DNA of 64,000 nucleotides from Styela clava (lineage: Eukaryota; Chordata; Ascidiacea; Stolidobranchia; Styelidae), in the NCBI RefSeq assembly GCF_964204865.1, contig NC_135262.1:8122001-8186000 (forward strand), given 5' to 3'. Below, piece after piece: positions 1 to 10,482 of this stretch. A program made the translations under genes and the position numbers. Each line of letters opens with the position of its first letter. Position 1 is the first letter of the stretch. The notes below the pieces were generated by a model that was given only the letters and a program-made list of their open reading frames with translations, was not told where the DNA came from and did no database searches.

Positions 1-304
1 TCGTTTAAATTTTCATTAAACGAGTTTTCATTTTGGGCTATTTCAATTCTTTCACAGGATCTAAATTCCACAACGTAATACAAGTATTCATTTGTATCTT
101 GATAAAAATTGAAGTTGAAAGTAAATTTGGCATCATATATTCAATATGTGTTCAGGCCCCAAAACTTAAATCAAAACTGTTAACTCCGTATTTAGTATAA
201 ATAGATGTCTATATCCATATATGAGTAGATAAATTGTTACGTCTCGCGCAGTAGGTTTCACTTACGAACGCATAACCTAAATCAATTTTAGAAACGGCAT
301 TCAC

Positions 305-3300
305 CTCTTCTCCCTATTACATTCGTTGCCAGTGTGAAAGCAGTGTCAGTAAGAAAAGCTCCTGGTTCAGATATTATCTCCAAATCGGGATGTTTTAAAA
401 CTGGAAACAGCTCTTCGAGAATAATGTTGATCGAAGACGTAGTCTTAACAAGAAAATATCTGTTTGGTCGCATAGATCAAATCGTATAGTTTGTTCCGAC
501 AGTACGTCCGCGATAGATGCAATTCAGATCAACGTAGTCAGGGAACAGGGAAACAACTTATAAACGCATGCGAGTAAGAAAGTTAAACCAGAATATATAG
601 AATAAACTAGACTTATCGATCGAAGGTTAGGGGATCCCCAAAACAGTGGTCTTACTCCATAGTGACACCGTGTGTCCCATCGCTAATTAATTAATAACTC
701 GCTAATTATAAGACATAATCCATCCAAAATCAATAGGCTTCTGATCCGAGCTATGATGAATGCACATGCAAAATTTGGAGCAGATTCAACCTCGCTTTCG
801 TGAGATATTGCGTGCATCTAACACACAGACATACAAATACCTATCAACATTCTCACCGATCTTAAGATCGATAAGTAATAAAGGCTTATCCATTCACGAA
901 TGTCGAGGAAAACGGCCACATCAAAATGTCACAATTTGTTCTTTGAAATAGAAATGAATATACTGTAAACAGTGGACAAATTTTAAATAATGCTTTTCTA
1001 TCGTGAGTATACATTCCTACATAAATCGTGATTCGTACCTAACCATTACCATACCTGTTGTAAGAAAGGATCCGTCACTCTAAAACCCCCTCCGATATCA
1101 AGCAAACTGAACGATATATTATTCTTCTCAGCAAAATCGAATAACTCTTTTGCGTCTAACAACGCTCGTTTATACTGATCTGATTTATCTCCCAGTAATG
1201 CGCCGACATGGAAACTGTAAACAAGTAAAACACATAATTCTGTAAACGTTTATATTAGTTATCCAGATGAGATTCATCATTCGTATTTTATTTGTTTTCA
1301 TAAGGAATTGTGCATGGTATATATTCGAAACGTCGGCAGTATCACTCCGTTTCAAACCCGTGATTTTAATTAATATCAATGTGATGCCATTATCATAATC
1401 AATGATTAAACTGCTAAAATACTAACATTATTGTAACATAATCAACGAGGTAGTCATTGAATTATCACATATCTTATAAGTGCAATTTTTGCAAAACTAA
1501 CGACCATTCGGATTTAGAAATAATCTAATCTGAGTGAAAATACGAACCTGATGCCGACGACGTCCATGTGGAATTCTTTTGCCATTAGTATAAGATCCCT
1601 TGCTTTTTTGGTCGTAGCTCCATATTTTAAACTAAAATAATTTATCTTGCCATCCTCTTGAACGTGAATTCTGAGAACCAATCTAAAGAAAATCTCAGAC
1701 TTGTAATAGGTATACAATAACATATGCAGAAAACAAACACTAATGCTGTACATACCGTGATGTTGGATGATATTTTTTCAGTTTTTTCAATTCATCTTCG
1801 TTGTCGAAAACCATCATTTTTACTCCATGTTCCTTTGCTGTCTGCAAATGTGAAATTTGCTTACAAGGATTCGCCATGAATATTTCTTCCGAATCCACTC
1901 CAAGTTGTTTCGCTTGAAGAAGTTCAACCTGTGAAAACAGAAGAGAGTGAAAAGACTAGTATTGCTTGATACGGACCCAATAATAAATACTATTGTGTCG
2001 AATAAAATTAAAATAAAAAATTTAGAGAATACAGTTTTATACTTCTTTCTTGTGCAAACACCATACTGTAATAAATAAACACAGTAGCCAATTTACTTGA
2101 TATACCGGTAACGATTTACAGAATCATTTTTTAACAAGTTTGGCAAACCAGATGAAATACAGAATAAATGACTTTTATTGACAATTGCAGTACCGGTATA
2201 GTTGACTGACTTCCATCATATCATAGTATAATGAATGTTTGTCTGAATGTGTGGTACAGCTTCTTCCACTATTTCTAGTTAGGGTGTATTGTAGGGCGAA
2301 TGGCTGAAGTAAGTGGGGTTCATGGGTTGGGATAAATATACTACTATGGTTAGGTTAGAGCAGCGGCTTCCAACTGGAATTCCTGGCACCTTAATGTTGT
2401 GAAAGTGTCCATTCGAATCTCCGAGAATACATTTATAAATATATGTATATATTGTTTAAATATAAAAGAATACAACTTGGATTTGTCACTATTATTTAAC
2501 TTGCTACAATTTGTCTTGAAAGTAGTGGGTGTTCATTTATATATTTTATACAATTCAGACAACAACAAAATATTAAACTGTATCACAGGGATTCCTCGAG
2601 AATCTGGAATGATGCCTTGGGTTTTTAAGCTCCAACAAAAGGTTGAAAACCACTTGGGTAGAGTAAGCGTTTATGTGAGCATCATGCTAGCAGGTTTTTA
2701 AAGACATCCGCATTATCTGCTGCAAATTTGCAATCTGATACGACGCCAATCATTCGCATACCACAGATATAAAATGTAAGCGGAAACACGCGATTTACTA
2801 CCCATCTCGTATATTCGAGGTAACGTATAAACAAGAAAACAAGATGTGTAGCCTTCACGGTTTTACATCAACGATAATGAAATAAATAAAGTTATATAAA
2901 GAAATATTTGCCTGGCTTCCACAATAAAAGCCTGTTCCTAGTTCCATCAACGCATTGATTACTTGATCATAAGGAGCAACTTTTACTGCATAGAATGGTT
3001 TTACTCGGGGGAGCAGTTCTACCAACAGAGCGTACAACCTTGTCAATTCTCCGAGGTCGAACACGTAAAAGCTGTCATCAATGTTCTGAAAAAGATATCT
3101 GGTTTGTCCGAGTATTCAAAATAGTTTTTTTTTTGGAATTTTGTTGGGTACGTTTGTTATCTTTAGATATTACTGATTTAAGCTGCTTCACTTTTGTTAT
3201 TATGTTTGCAAGCTGTTTGGGATTATGCCAATTTTTCTTCATAAAAATCTTGGGCATCCAACAAGCAAAGCACTGTTTAACGGCGACACAGAAAACCACA

Positions 3301-3402
3301 AAATTTTTTACAGACCTGTCGTCCGTTCACGTTTTTCGTAAAGTATCTGCAAACATCATCGCAGGTTGAGTCACTGAATTTTTGAATGGTGTGATGTACA
3401 AT
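305..3402 (-). CDS. ODC/antizyme-inhibitor-like gene A (3' end outside window)
   Basis: Group IV PLP-decarboxylase fold (ODC/AZIN family). Exons, read on the minus strand: 3316-3402 (N-terminal block), 2912-3085 (FYAVK lysine motif), 1756-1928 (ANPCKQISHL, antizyme-binding-like segment), 1548-1682 (LVLRI), 1055-1214 (FHVGALLGD and LLDIGGGF), 305-443 (SEPGAFLTDTAF). Bases 1-304 are intron 7; the last four exons, known from the other copies, lie beyond the left edge. Exon lengths (87, 174, 173, 135, 160, 139) equal those of genes B-D. ODC Asp88 is Tyr (GTGFYCGS), Ser200 is Ala and Arg277 is Ala (EPGA), so decarboxylation looks unlikely. The donor after exon 3 is GC. The initiator exon is unresolved. 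From 1 to about 2095 it is nearly identical to gene C. Family confident; role inferred. Confidence 0.85.
611..876. mobile_element. MITE-like element in intron 6 of gene A
   Basis: A 266-bp insert bounded by the 11-bp inverted repeat ACTTATCGATC. Genes C and A carry it at the same place; B, D and E lack it (E reads straight through at about 36,046). No coding capacity. Class unknown. Confidence 0.6.
2030..2225. repeat. CCGGTA-bearing dispersed repeat, copy in intron 3 of gene A
   Basis: A segment of about 190 bp holding 'caaacaccatactgtaat', 'ataccggtaacgattt' and 'gcagtaccggtat'. It recurs in intron 3 of B, C and D and again in the 5' flanks (about 4935-5135, 7565-7750, 11,515-11,700, 20,700-20,885, 23,120-23,330, partial 25,440-25,560, 28,150-28,345). 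Confidence 0.6.
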
Positions 3403-4159
3403 CTTAAAAAAAATTAATTCAGCTGGTCTTATATTTGATAAAAAATCATTCCGGTAATTTTGCTTCATTAGCAGCAGCACCTCAACATAACATAAACTGA
3501 AACCGCATTTCCACCCCATCCAATGTCGATGATATAATAATTTCACCATCTTTCTCGTTGTAATATTTTATATACACCATGTTTCGATAATCACTCAAAG
3601 GTGGAGAAAAGGTAAAAACAATCATAAGGTGTGTTATCCAATAATTTTCTCACTCTACTCGGTGGAAAATTGCCTATTCTGAGCATCATAAATTCCCAAC
3701 CAAGCGTTGTTTTTCTTGTTTATTTCCATCTACAGACATGAAATCGCCAATTCTCAACATATCGATTTATTCATCACAGCGTCCTTTTGGTATATACCCA
3801 CCAAAAACTAGGAACATTAATTTTTCACACATGTGAATCCAAAATTGATATAAACAAATATCTTACCCATTAGTAATTATGAGATTAATGATTTTTGAAA
3901 CGGTGAAATTCAGTGTTCAAAAATAAATTGCGCAATTTTGACACCGAAATAAAAATGAAGTCAATTTCTGTGCCTGCGACATCTTGTACAGCAACAATAA
4001 GCATCTTTCTGATGAACCAATGAGATATTCTGATTGAATGAAGCGAGAAGAAATCAGTGTAGACACGTGTCATGTCACGTGATATCAAAGTAATTTATGA
4101 CGTAGAATCGTAGAGTTAGCGCTGAACGCAACTGGCTGACACGTTAGACATCGATTAGG

Positions 4160-4796
4160 CAGGGATGGCGAAGCACTGGCCCGCGGGTCACCAAGTGACC
4201 CACCGCATTTTATTCGTGACCTGTCAAGGCACGAATAAAATAAAATGCTAACATATTAGTGATAAAAATTAATAAAACCGGCTTTAAAATTTTCTAACAA
4301 TGACTAAACTATTATATTGTACCGTCATTCATATTCAAATTGTTAATTTATCGTTCTCGGCCGGTATGGTAATTTTCAAAACCCATAATCTTGGACGTAT
4401 GTATGCACCGCTGTGTACCGTTATTCAGCTATTGGCTCTGACATAGTTTATGAGACAATGCAACTGATCTGGTCATTTCTCGCAACGTCTCGTCCCTTTC
4501 GGAAGTGCGTCTGCGGACTGTTTTTAGGGGTTATACGTGAACTAGATGCTACTTTGCATTTTATTAGTTTCTCACATACAATGCCATTAAGAAAACAAAA
4601 ACTTTGAGACTTGAATTAAAAATCTATAAATTACAATGGGGCAGTGTGAAAGTGCCTTAATGTGGTTGAAAGCTGATGGAAAAATATCACTTTCAGAGTG
4701 GAATTTCCTCCAAACTATTTGGAACTGTAAAATAATTTACCTAAACGTTTCTTTGTAATTTTTGACCCATTCATTGAAAAAGGTTCGCCATATCTG
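4160..4796. mobile_element. hAT/MITE-like element upstream of gene A
   Basis: The ends share 'cag..atggcgaa.c' as inverted repeats (left 'cagggatggcgaagc', right, reversed, 'cagatatggcgaacc'). An inverted copy of nearly the same size lies at 25,695-26,334. A copy in the B flank is broken up by another insert, and the C copy has lost its left part. No clear target-site duplication was seen. No transposase ORF. Confidence 0.45.
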
Positions 4797-4934
4797 GCTT
4801 AGGGTAACATAAGCCAGATCACAGTATTAATGTGAACTCTTATTGCATTTGTGACTCTGGATCTGCGTTGCGGACAAATCCATCTTATAGAATATAGATC
4901 TTTCCGGCCCAATCCCAAATTTAAGCTACTAGGT

Positions 4935-5135
4935 TACATACAATACCGGTACTGCGTTTGTCAATCAAAGTCGTGTATTTCATCTGATTTGCCAACTTGT
5001 CAAAAGAATTCTGCAAATCGTCACAGGTATATTAATAAATTGGCCATTTTCCTATTTTATCAACAGTATGGTGTTTGCACAAGAAAGATTTATATACTGT
5101 ATTCTCTAAATTTTTGATTCTAGCATTAGAAAATA
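4935..5135. repeat. CCGGTA-bearing dispersed repeat, 5' flank of gene A
   Basis: Same repeat as in intron 3, here in inverse orientation, with 'aataccggtactgcg' and 'gtatggtgtttgcac'. Confidence 0.55.
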
Positions 5136-5675
5136 ACTCATATGTAGACAAAGAATTAGTCAACTGAAATTCCCGTCATTAGTACTGTTGCATAGCATAA
5201 CCCACCTTAGAATCCATTGCCATCACTCTGACTGCTTTAAATATTTATCGATGTGAATATTTCGAAAGCTCTAGTTTTTCGATTACTAACGCTAAACTAC
5301 AATCTTTCTAAGACAAAATAACCACTGAGTTCCCTCAATTTTCCTTAAATTTTGTAAACACAACTAAAAACTGTTGAATAAAATGCCGAATTAGCATTAA
5401 TAAGTCAATGGTTTCACGCAATCGTGGTGAAAAGTGATTGGATGGCGACTTAAATATCAAGTCCAGTCATTACTTGGAATTCGTTTTTTTAGTGCGATGA
5501 CTGATCACACGTCACGTTACGTGCAAGTATTTGTCATGTCTATCAGTCAATGTCAAGACAAATACCTACTCGCATGAAACATGACACGACTAAATTGTCT
5601 GCTGACTTATAGCTGCGAACTTAAATAGATATGTAACAATTACATATACATGTGTTATTTCATTTAAAGAAAAAT

Positions 5676-5936
5676 TCAAGAGCTCATTAAGTATTTTTTG
5701 TAGCCACTTTGATTTTGTAGACTTCGATCAAGTTCTATTCCGTTGTAATATTTTCTAGCTTCGATGGTTGCAAAGAGAACCTGCTTTTTCAACTTTTTAT
5801 CGTGCGTATACGGCGATCGATCATGTATATATGTATAGCCAATAAAATACACCAATATAGCCAATACAATATTATTATTTTTACGTTGTTGTGTAAAGGC
5901 CGATGGGAGCAGTCCAGTCTTTAACTCGATCGTCAT
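5676..5936 (-). CDS. Small membrane-protein-like ORF, left of palindrome centre 1
   Basis: An 86-residue ORF starting with ATG. It has a short N-terminus, one hydrophobic stretch (NNNIVLAILVYFIGYTYIHD, about residues 24-43) and then a basic, charged tail, so it would be a single-pass membrane protein if made. The same ORF occurs at 6350-6586 (+), 23,509-23,841 (-, truncated tail) and 24,241-24,477 (+). Differences between copies include several third-position changes, which suggests some coding constraint, but the alignment is short. I do not recognise the family. It could be a first exon (B and D have a donor-like 'cg|gtaatc' just before the stop) or a chance ORF in duplicated DNA. In this copy the tail is fused to sequence that lies about 300 bp downstream in the B arm. 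Confidence 0.3.
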   Translation of the reverse strand: MTIELKTGLLPSAFTQQRKNNNIVLAILVYFIGYTYIHDRSPYTHDKKLKKQVLFATIEARKYYNGIELDRSLQNQSGYKKYLMSS

Positions 5937-6198
5937 TGCACCCGCTTGAATTTTGGGTATTTGAGCAAAAGTATTATTATTAGTTGTAAATCGAGTTTAA
6001 CTCAGATTCTTTGAATTAGGACAAAACAAGTTAATCATAACAATCCATTTTCTAACTATAGTTGTTGCGCATCATTCTCGTCGCATGCGATAGTTTTGAT
6101 CGGACAATCAAGATTAGATCTCCTGCCGTGCTCGATAGTATATGAACATGAGGAGAATTTATTATATATAAGCACGTCACGATTTGTATTGAAAAATC

Positions 6199-6220
6199 GG
6201 GGGAGGGGGGGGGGGGGGGG
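6199..6220 (+). other. G-tract at palindrome centre 1
   Basis: G5-A-G16 followed by TATATATTCC, between the two divergent small ORFs (starts at 5936 and 6350). The equivalent tract in the C/D pair is at 24,097-24,114. It could form a G-quadruplex, or mark a divergent promoter. Confidence 0.5.
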
Positions 6221-6349
6221 TATATATTCCTATAAGATACTGTAGAATTGTGTCGATCAAGTTGGCAATAATATACCAATTGTGTGATGGTGGTGTGTAT
6301 ATATTTGTTGTTGGGATTGAAGATCAGGTAATCTAGGAAAGCGGGTGCA

Positions 6350-6586
6350 ATGACGTTCGAGTTTAAGATTGGACTGCTCCCATCTGCCTTCACACAACAA
6401 CTTAAAAATAATAATATTGTATTGGCTATATTGGTGTATTTTATTGGCTATACATATATACATGATCGATCGCCGTATACGCACGATAAAAAGTTGAAAA
6501 AGCAGGTCCTTTTTGCAACCATCGAAGCTAGAAAATATTACAACGGGATAGAACTTAATCGAAGTCTACAAAATCGAACTCGGTAA
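6350..6586 (+). CDS. Small membrane-protein-like ORF, right of palindrome centre 1
   Basis: A 78-residue ORF, mirror copy of the one at 5676-5936. It has the same hydrophobic segment followed by RSPYTHDKKLKKQ and FATIEARKYYNGIEL. Changes from the left copy are a mix of replacement and third-position changes. It ends QNRTR-stop; a donor-like 'cggtaatc' overlaps the stop, so it may be a first exon. Function unknown. Confidence 0.3.
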   Translation: MTFEFKIGLLPSAFTQQLKNNNIVLAILVYFIGYTYIHDRSPYTHDKKLKKQVLFATIEARKYYNGIELNRSLQNRTR

Positions 6587-6639
6587 TCATTCCAAAAAAA
6601 TCTAAGGCTAGGTTAAAAAATGTAAAATTCATGTAGATA

Positions 6640-7130
6640 TTTGCGCTTCACGTACGATCGATTGTTCTCGAAAATATTACGACAATATAGATGTTTTGAT
6701 TATATTTGCAAATCTAGTAATATGTTCTTGTACCTTTCGAACTGAGACGCAATACCCTTCCAGATTTTTTTACCTTATGGATTTTATGTTTAATGCAGTC
6801 TAATCACTTTACTACCCAAAGGCTTGGAGCATAACTTATTTTTGCGAAAAAGGTCGTCATGGAGTATGTTTATTGATGAACAACTCGAAGTGGCTACAAA
6901 AATACTTAATGAGCTCTTGAATTTTTCTTTATATGAAATAACACATGTATATATAATTGTTACATATCTATTTAAATTTGCAGCTATAAGTCAGCAGACA
7001 ATTTAGTCATGTCACGTTTCATGCGAGTAGGCTATTTGTCTTGACATTGACTGATGGACAAGACAAATACTTGCACGTAACGTGACGTTAACGATGTGGT
7101 GTGTGATCAGTCATCGCACTAATAAAACGA
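6640..7130 (+). repeat. Flanking direct repeat, 5' side of gene B
   Basis: A block of about 480 bp running from 'gttctcgaaaata' through 'cttggagcataacttattttt', 'tgtcacgtttcatgc' and 'acgtgacgttaacga'. A diverged copy in the same orientation lies 3' of gene B (about 14,650-15,115), and both copies recur around gene D (24,530-25,010; 31,270-31,760). Confidence 0.6.
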
Positions 7131-7564
7131 ATGCCAGGTAATGATCTGATTTATGTCGCCATTCATCCACTTTTCACCACGATTGCGTGAAAACATTGAC
7201 ATTTTTGACATTGACAGTTTTTAGTTATGTTTACAAAATTGAAGTATAAATGAGGGAACTCAGTGATTATTTTGTCTCAGAAGGATTGTAGTTTAGCGTT
7301 AGTAATCAAAAAAACTTCTGCGACGGCACTTTTTGATGGCAGCAACCACCCTCCTACACCATGACTCAATGGTTATTTCGTCTTCGGTAGGATTATAGTT
7401 TAGCGTTAGTAATCAAAAAACTAGAGCTATCGAAATATCCACATCGATAAATATTTAAAGCAGTCAGAGTGATGACAATGGATTCTAAGGTGGGTTATGC
7501 TATGCAACAGTACTAATGACGGGAATTTCAGTTGACTAATTCTTTGTCTACATATGAGTTATTT

Positions 7565-7750
7565 TCTAATGCTAGAATCAAAATGTTAGAGAATACAGTA
7601 TATAAATATTTCTTGAGCAAACACCATACTGTAATGAATAAGCACACTGGCCAATTTATTAATATACCGGTAAGGCGGTAACGATTTGCAGAATTCCGTT
7701 GACAAATCAAATGAAATACACGACTTGGCAAACGCAGTACCGGTATTGTA
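7565..7750. repeat. CCGGTA-bearing dispersed repeat, 5' flank of gene B
   Basis: Mirror of the block at 4935-5135, with 'ataccggtaaggcggtaac' and 'gcagtaccggtattg'. Confidence 0.55.
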
Positions 7751-7815
7751 TGTAACCTAGTAGCCTAAATTTGGGATTGGGCCGGAAAGTTCACCAGAAG
7801 AGGGTGGGTCACAGA

Positions 7816-8082
7816 CAGTGGCGTATCCAGGGTGTGGCAGCCATGGCTCGTGCCATGGGCGCCGTTTGAGCAGGGGCGCAAAGACTGCAAAAAAGTATTA
7901 ATCATGAAAGGTTTCAATGAAATAATTCTAGATTGGGAATAATTGAATCTCGTATTTTTACTCAAATAATAACGTACAAGTACCTCAATTCAATAAGAGT
8001 CATTATAAATTTTCAAACAACTATCATGGGGGCGCATTTTTAGACTTTGCCATGGGCGCCATTCTACGTATATACGCCACTG
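7816..8082. mobile_element. 267-bp MITE with 11-bp terminal inverted repeats
   Basis: The terminal inverted repeat CAGTGGCGTAT is exact at both ends. The flanking octamers gtcacaga/ttaacaga are similar, which would fit the 8-bp target duplication of hAT elements. It is specific to the B flank; the A, C and D flanks lack it. Confidence 0.65.
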
Positions 8083-8624
8083 TTAACAGATATCTAATTA
8101 ATGTTTGTACCTATAAGAAACTGAAACAAATCTTAAAATCTTCTGATGGTGTTGTGTAGTTTTGGGCTTTAGCCTACTTATGCAGCACTTCTATCAGGGA
8201 CTTTTTATGGAACTTGATTTTATGAAATTAGAGTACGAAAACACGCGTATGAATTACAAAAAACGTTTAGGATGATGCGGTAAATTATTTTACCGTTTCA
8301 AAGAGTTTGAAGAGAATTCCACTCTAAAAGTGATCTTTTTCCATCAGCTTTCAACCACATTAAGGCACTTTCACACTGCCGCATTGTAATTTCTAGATTT
8401 TCAATTCAAGTTTCAAAGTTTTTGTTTTCTTAACGGCATTGTATGTGAGAAACTAATAAAATGCCAAGTAGCATCTAGTTCACGTATAACCCCTAACTAA
8501 ACAGTCTGCAGATCACTTCCGAAGGAGACGAGACGTTGAAAGAAATGACCAGATCAAATGCATTGTTATGTCATAACTATGTCAGAGCCAATAGCTGAAC
8601 GAGAATATCGGTCAGAGACCGAAG

Positions 8625-9501
8625 ACTTATCGATCGAAAGTTAGGTGATCCCCCAAAACAGAAACTGCGGTTTCGATTCGAAAAATTCTGCAAACCCGAA
8701 CTGGATTGTTTTGATTAGTTTTCAGCCAATATCAGAAATGTAGGAAACAATAGCCAACTCCCCATGTCGTCGAAATACTACTCGAGGAAATACTTTTATG
8801 GAGAATTCTGCAAATCCGAACTGGATTGTTTCGATTAGTTTCCAGCCAATAGCCTATTTCTGTATTTACCAATCCTATAGTTTGTGTCAAATACAACGGC
8901 GCTAACCCAGGTTGCGACGGCTATTCAAACACAGCCTAGCGATATTTTGGTGGGGAATTCTGCAACCCCGAACCTGATTTAGGGATATGGACATTGCTTA
9001 AACTTTAAGGAGTAATTATAAGTAACGAGATACGATCTCGCGGCGTGTATCCTTCGCTCTGACTCAATAGTGTGGAAAATTTCTCGAAGGAAACTTGCGC
9101 ATCGCGACGACGTCAAAGTTACAAGAGAGATATGGACAAGGCTCAAAGATTAATCACGAGATACGATCTAGCGGTGTGTATCCTTCGCTCTGACTCACTA
9201 GCGTGAAAACTTGCTCATCTGATACGCACACACACATTCAGCGCGTCTCGAAAATCTCTCGATTTGTGAAAATCCAGATCTCTTCATCACTAATTAATTA
9301 ATAACTCGCTAATTATACGACATAATTCATCCAAAATCAATAGGCTTCTGGTCCGAGATATGATGAATGTACATGCAAAATTTGGAGCAGATTCAACCAC
9401 GCCTTCGTGAAATCGCGTGCATCTAACAGACACACAGACAGACAGACATACATACAGACAAGTACCTATCAATATACTTACCGATCTTAAGATCGATAAG
9501 T
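8625..9501. mobile_element. Longer element with the same ACTTATCGATC ends
   Basis: 877 bp bounded by ACTTATCGATC inverted repeats, as for the element at 611-876. The last 220 bp or so resemble that shorter copy, including 'ctaattaattaataactcgc'. Inside are repeated blocks beginning 'gaattctgcaa' and 'tcgctctgactca', and a (CAGA)n-rich run at about 9426-9462. It interrupts the B copy of the hAT/MITE-like element. No coding ORF. Confidence 0.5.
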
Positions 9502-10294
9502 AATAACGGTACACAGCGGTGCATACATACGTCCAAGATTATGGGTTTTGAAAATGACCATACCGACCGAGAACGAGAAGTTAACAATTTGAATATGAAT
9601 GACGGTGGTACAATATGATAGTTTACTTATTGTTAGATAAATTTAAAGCCGGTTTTATCAATTTTTATCACTCATTTTTATTTTATTTCATTCATGCCTT
9701 GGCGAGTCACGAATAAAATGCGGTGGGTCACATGGTGAATAAATACTTCGTCATAAATTACTTCGATATCACGTAACATGACACGTGTTTACACTGCTTT
9801 CTTTCGCTTCATTCAATCAGAATATCTCATTGGTTCATCAGAAAGATGCTCATTATTGCTGTACAAGATGTCGCAGGCACAGAAATTGACTTTTTTTTAT
9901 TTCGGTGTCAAAATTGCGCAATTTATTTTTGAACACTGAATTCCACCGTTTCAAAAATCATTAATCTCATAATTACTAATGAGTAAGATATTTGTTTATA
10001 TCAATTTGGATTTACATGTGTGAAAAATAAATGTTCCTAGTTTTGGTGGGTATACACGAAAACGTCGCTGTGATGAATAAATCGATGGTTTGAGAATTGG
10101 CGATTTCCTATCTGTAGATGGAAATAAATTTTCACGATCACCTACAACAATGGAAACAAGAAAAACAACGCTTGGTTGGCAATTTATAATGCTCAGAATA
10201 GGCAATTTTCCACCGAGTGGAGTGAGAAAATTATTGGATAACACACCCTATAATTGTATTTACCTTTTCTCCACCTCTGAGTGATTAACGAAAC

Positions 10295-10394
10295 ATGGTG
10301 TATATGAGATATTACAACGAGAAAGATGGTAAAATTATTATATCATCGACATTGGATGGGGTGGAAATGCGGTTTCAGTTTATAGTGTATCATG
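10295..10394 (+). other. Conserved block upstream of gene B exon 2, possible 5' exon
   Basis: Starts ATG GTG TAT and stays open for about 33 codons (RYYNEKDGKIIISSTLDG...), followed by 'g|gtatgt'. The phase does not match exon 2, and gene D has a 1-base deletion inside the block, so this is more likely a 5' UTR or non-coding leader than the N-terminus. No convincing initiator exon was found for any copy. Confidence 0.25.
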
Positions 10395-10482
10395 GTATGT
10401 TGAGATGCTGCTGCTAATGAAGCAAAATTACCGGAATGATTTTCCATCAAATATAAGACCAGCTGAATTATTTTTTTTTAAG

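Noticed and set aside
2399-2701. 100-codon plus-strand ORF
   Set aside because: Lies in intron 3 of gene A opposite the coding strand; the C counterpart (21,088-21,396) differs by in-frame indels, but neither resembles a protein family.
2995-3369. 124-codon ORF opposite exons 2-3 of gene A (and equivalents in B and D)
   Set aside because: Antisense shadow of the ODC-like exons.
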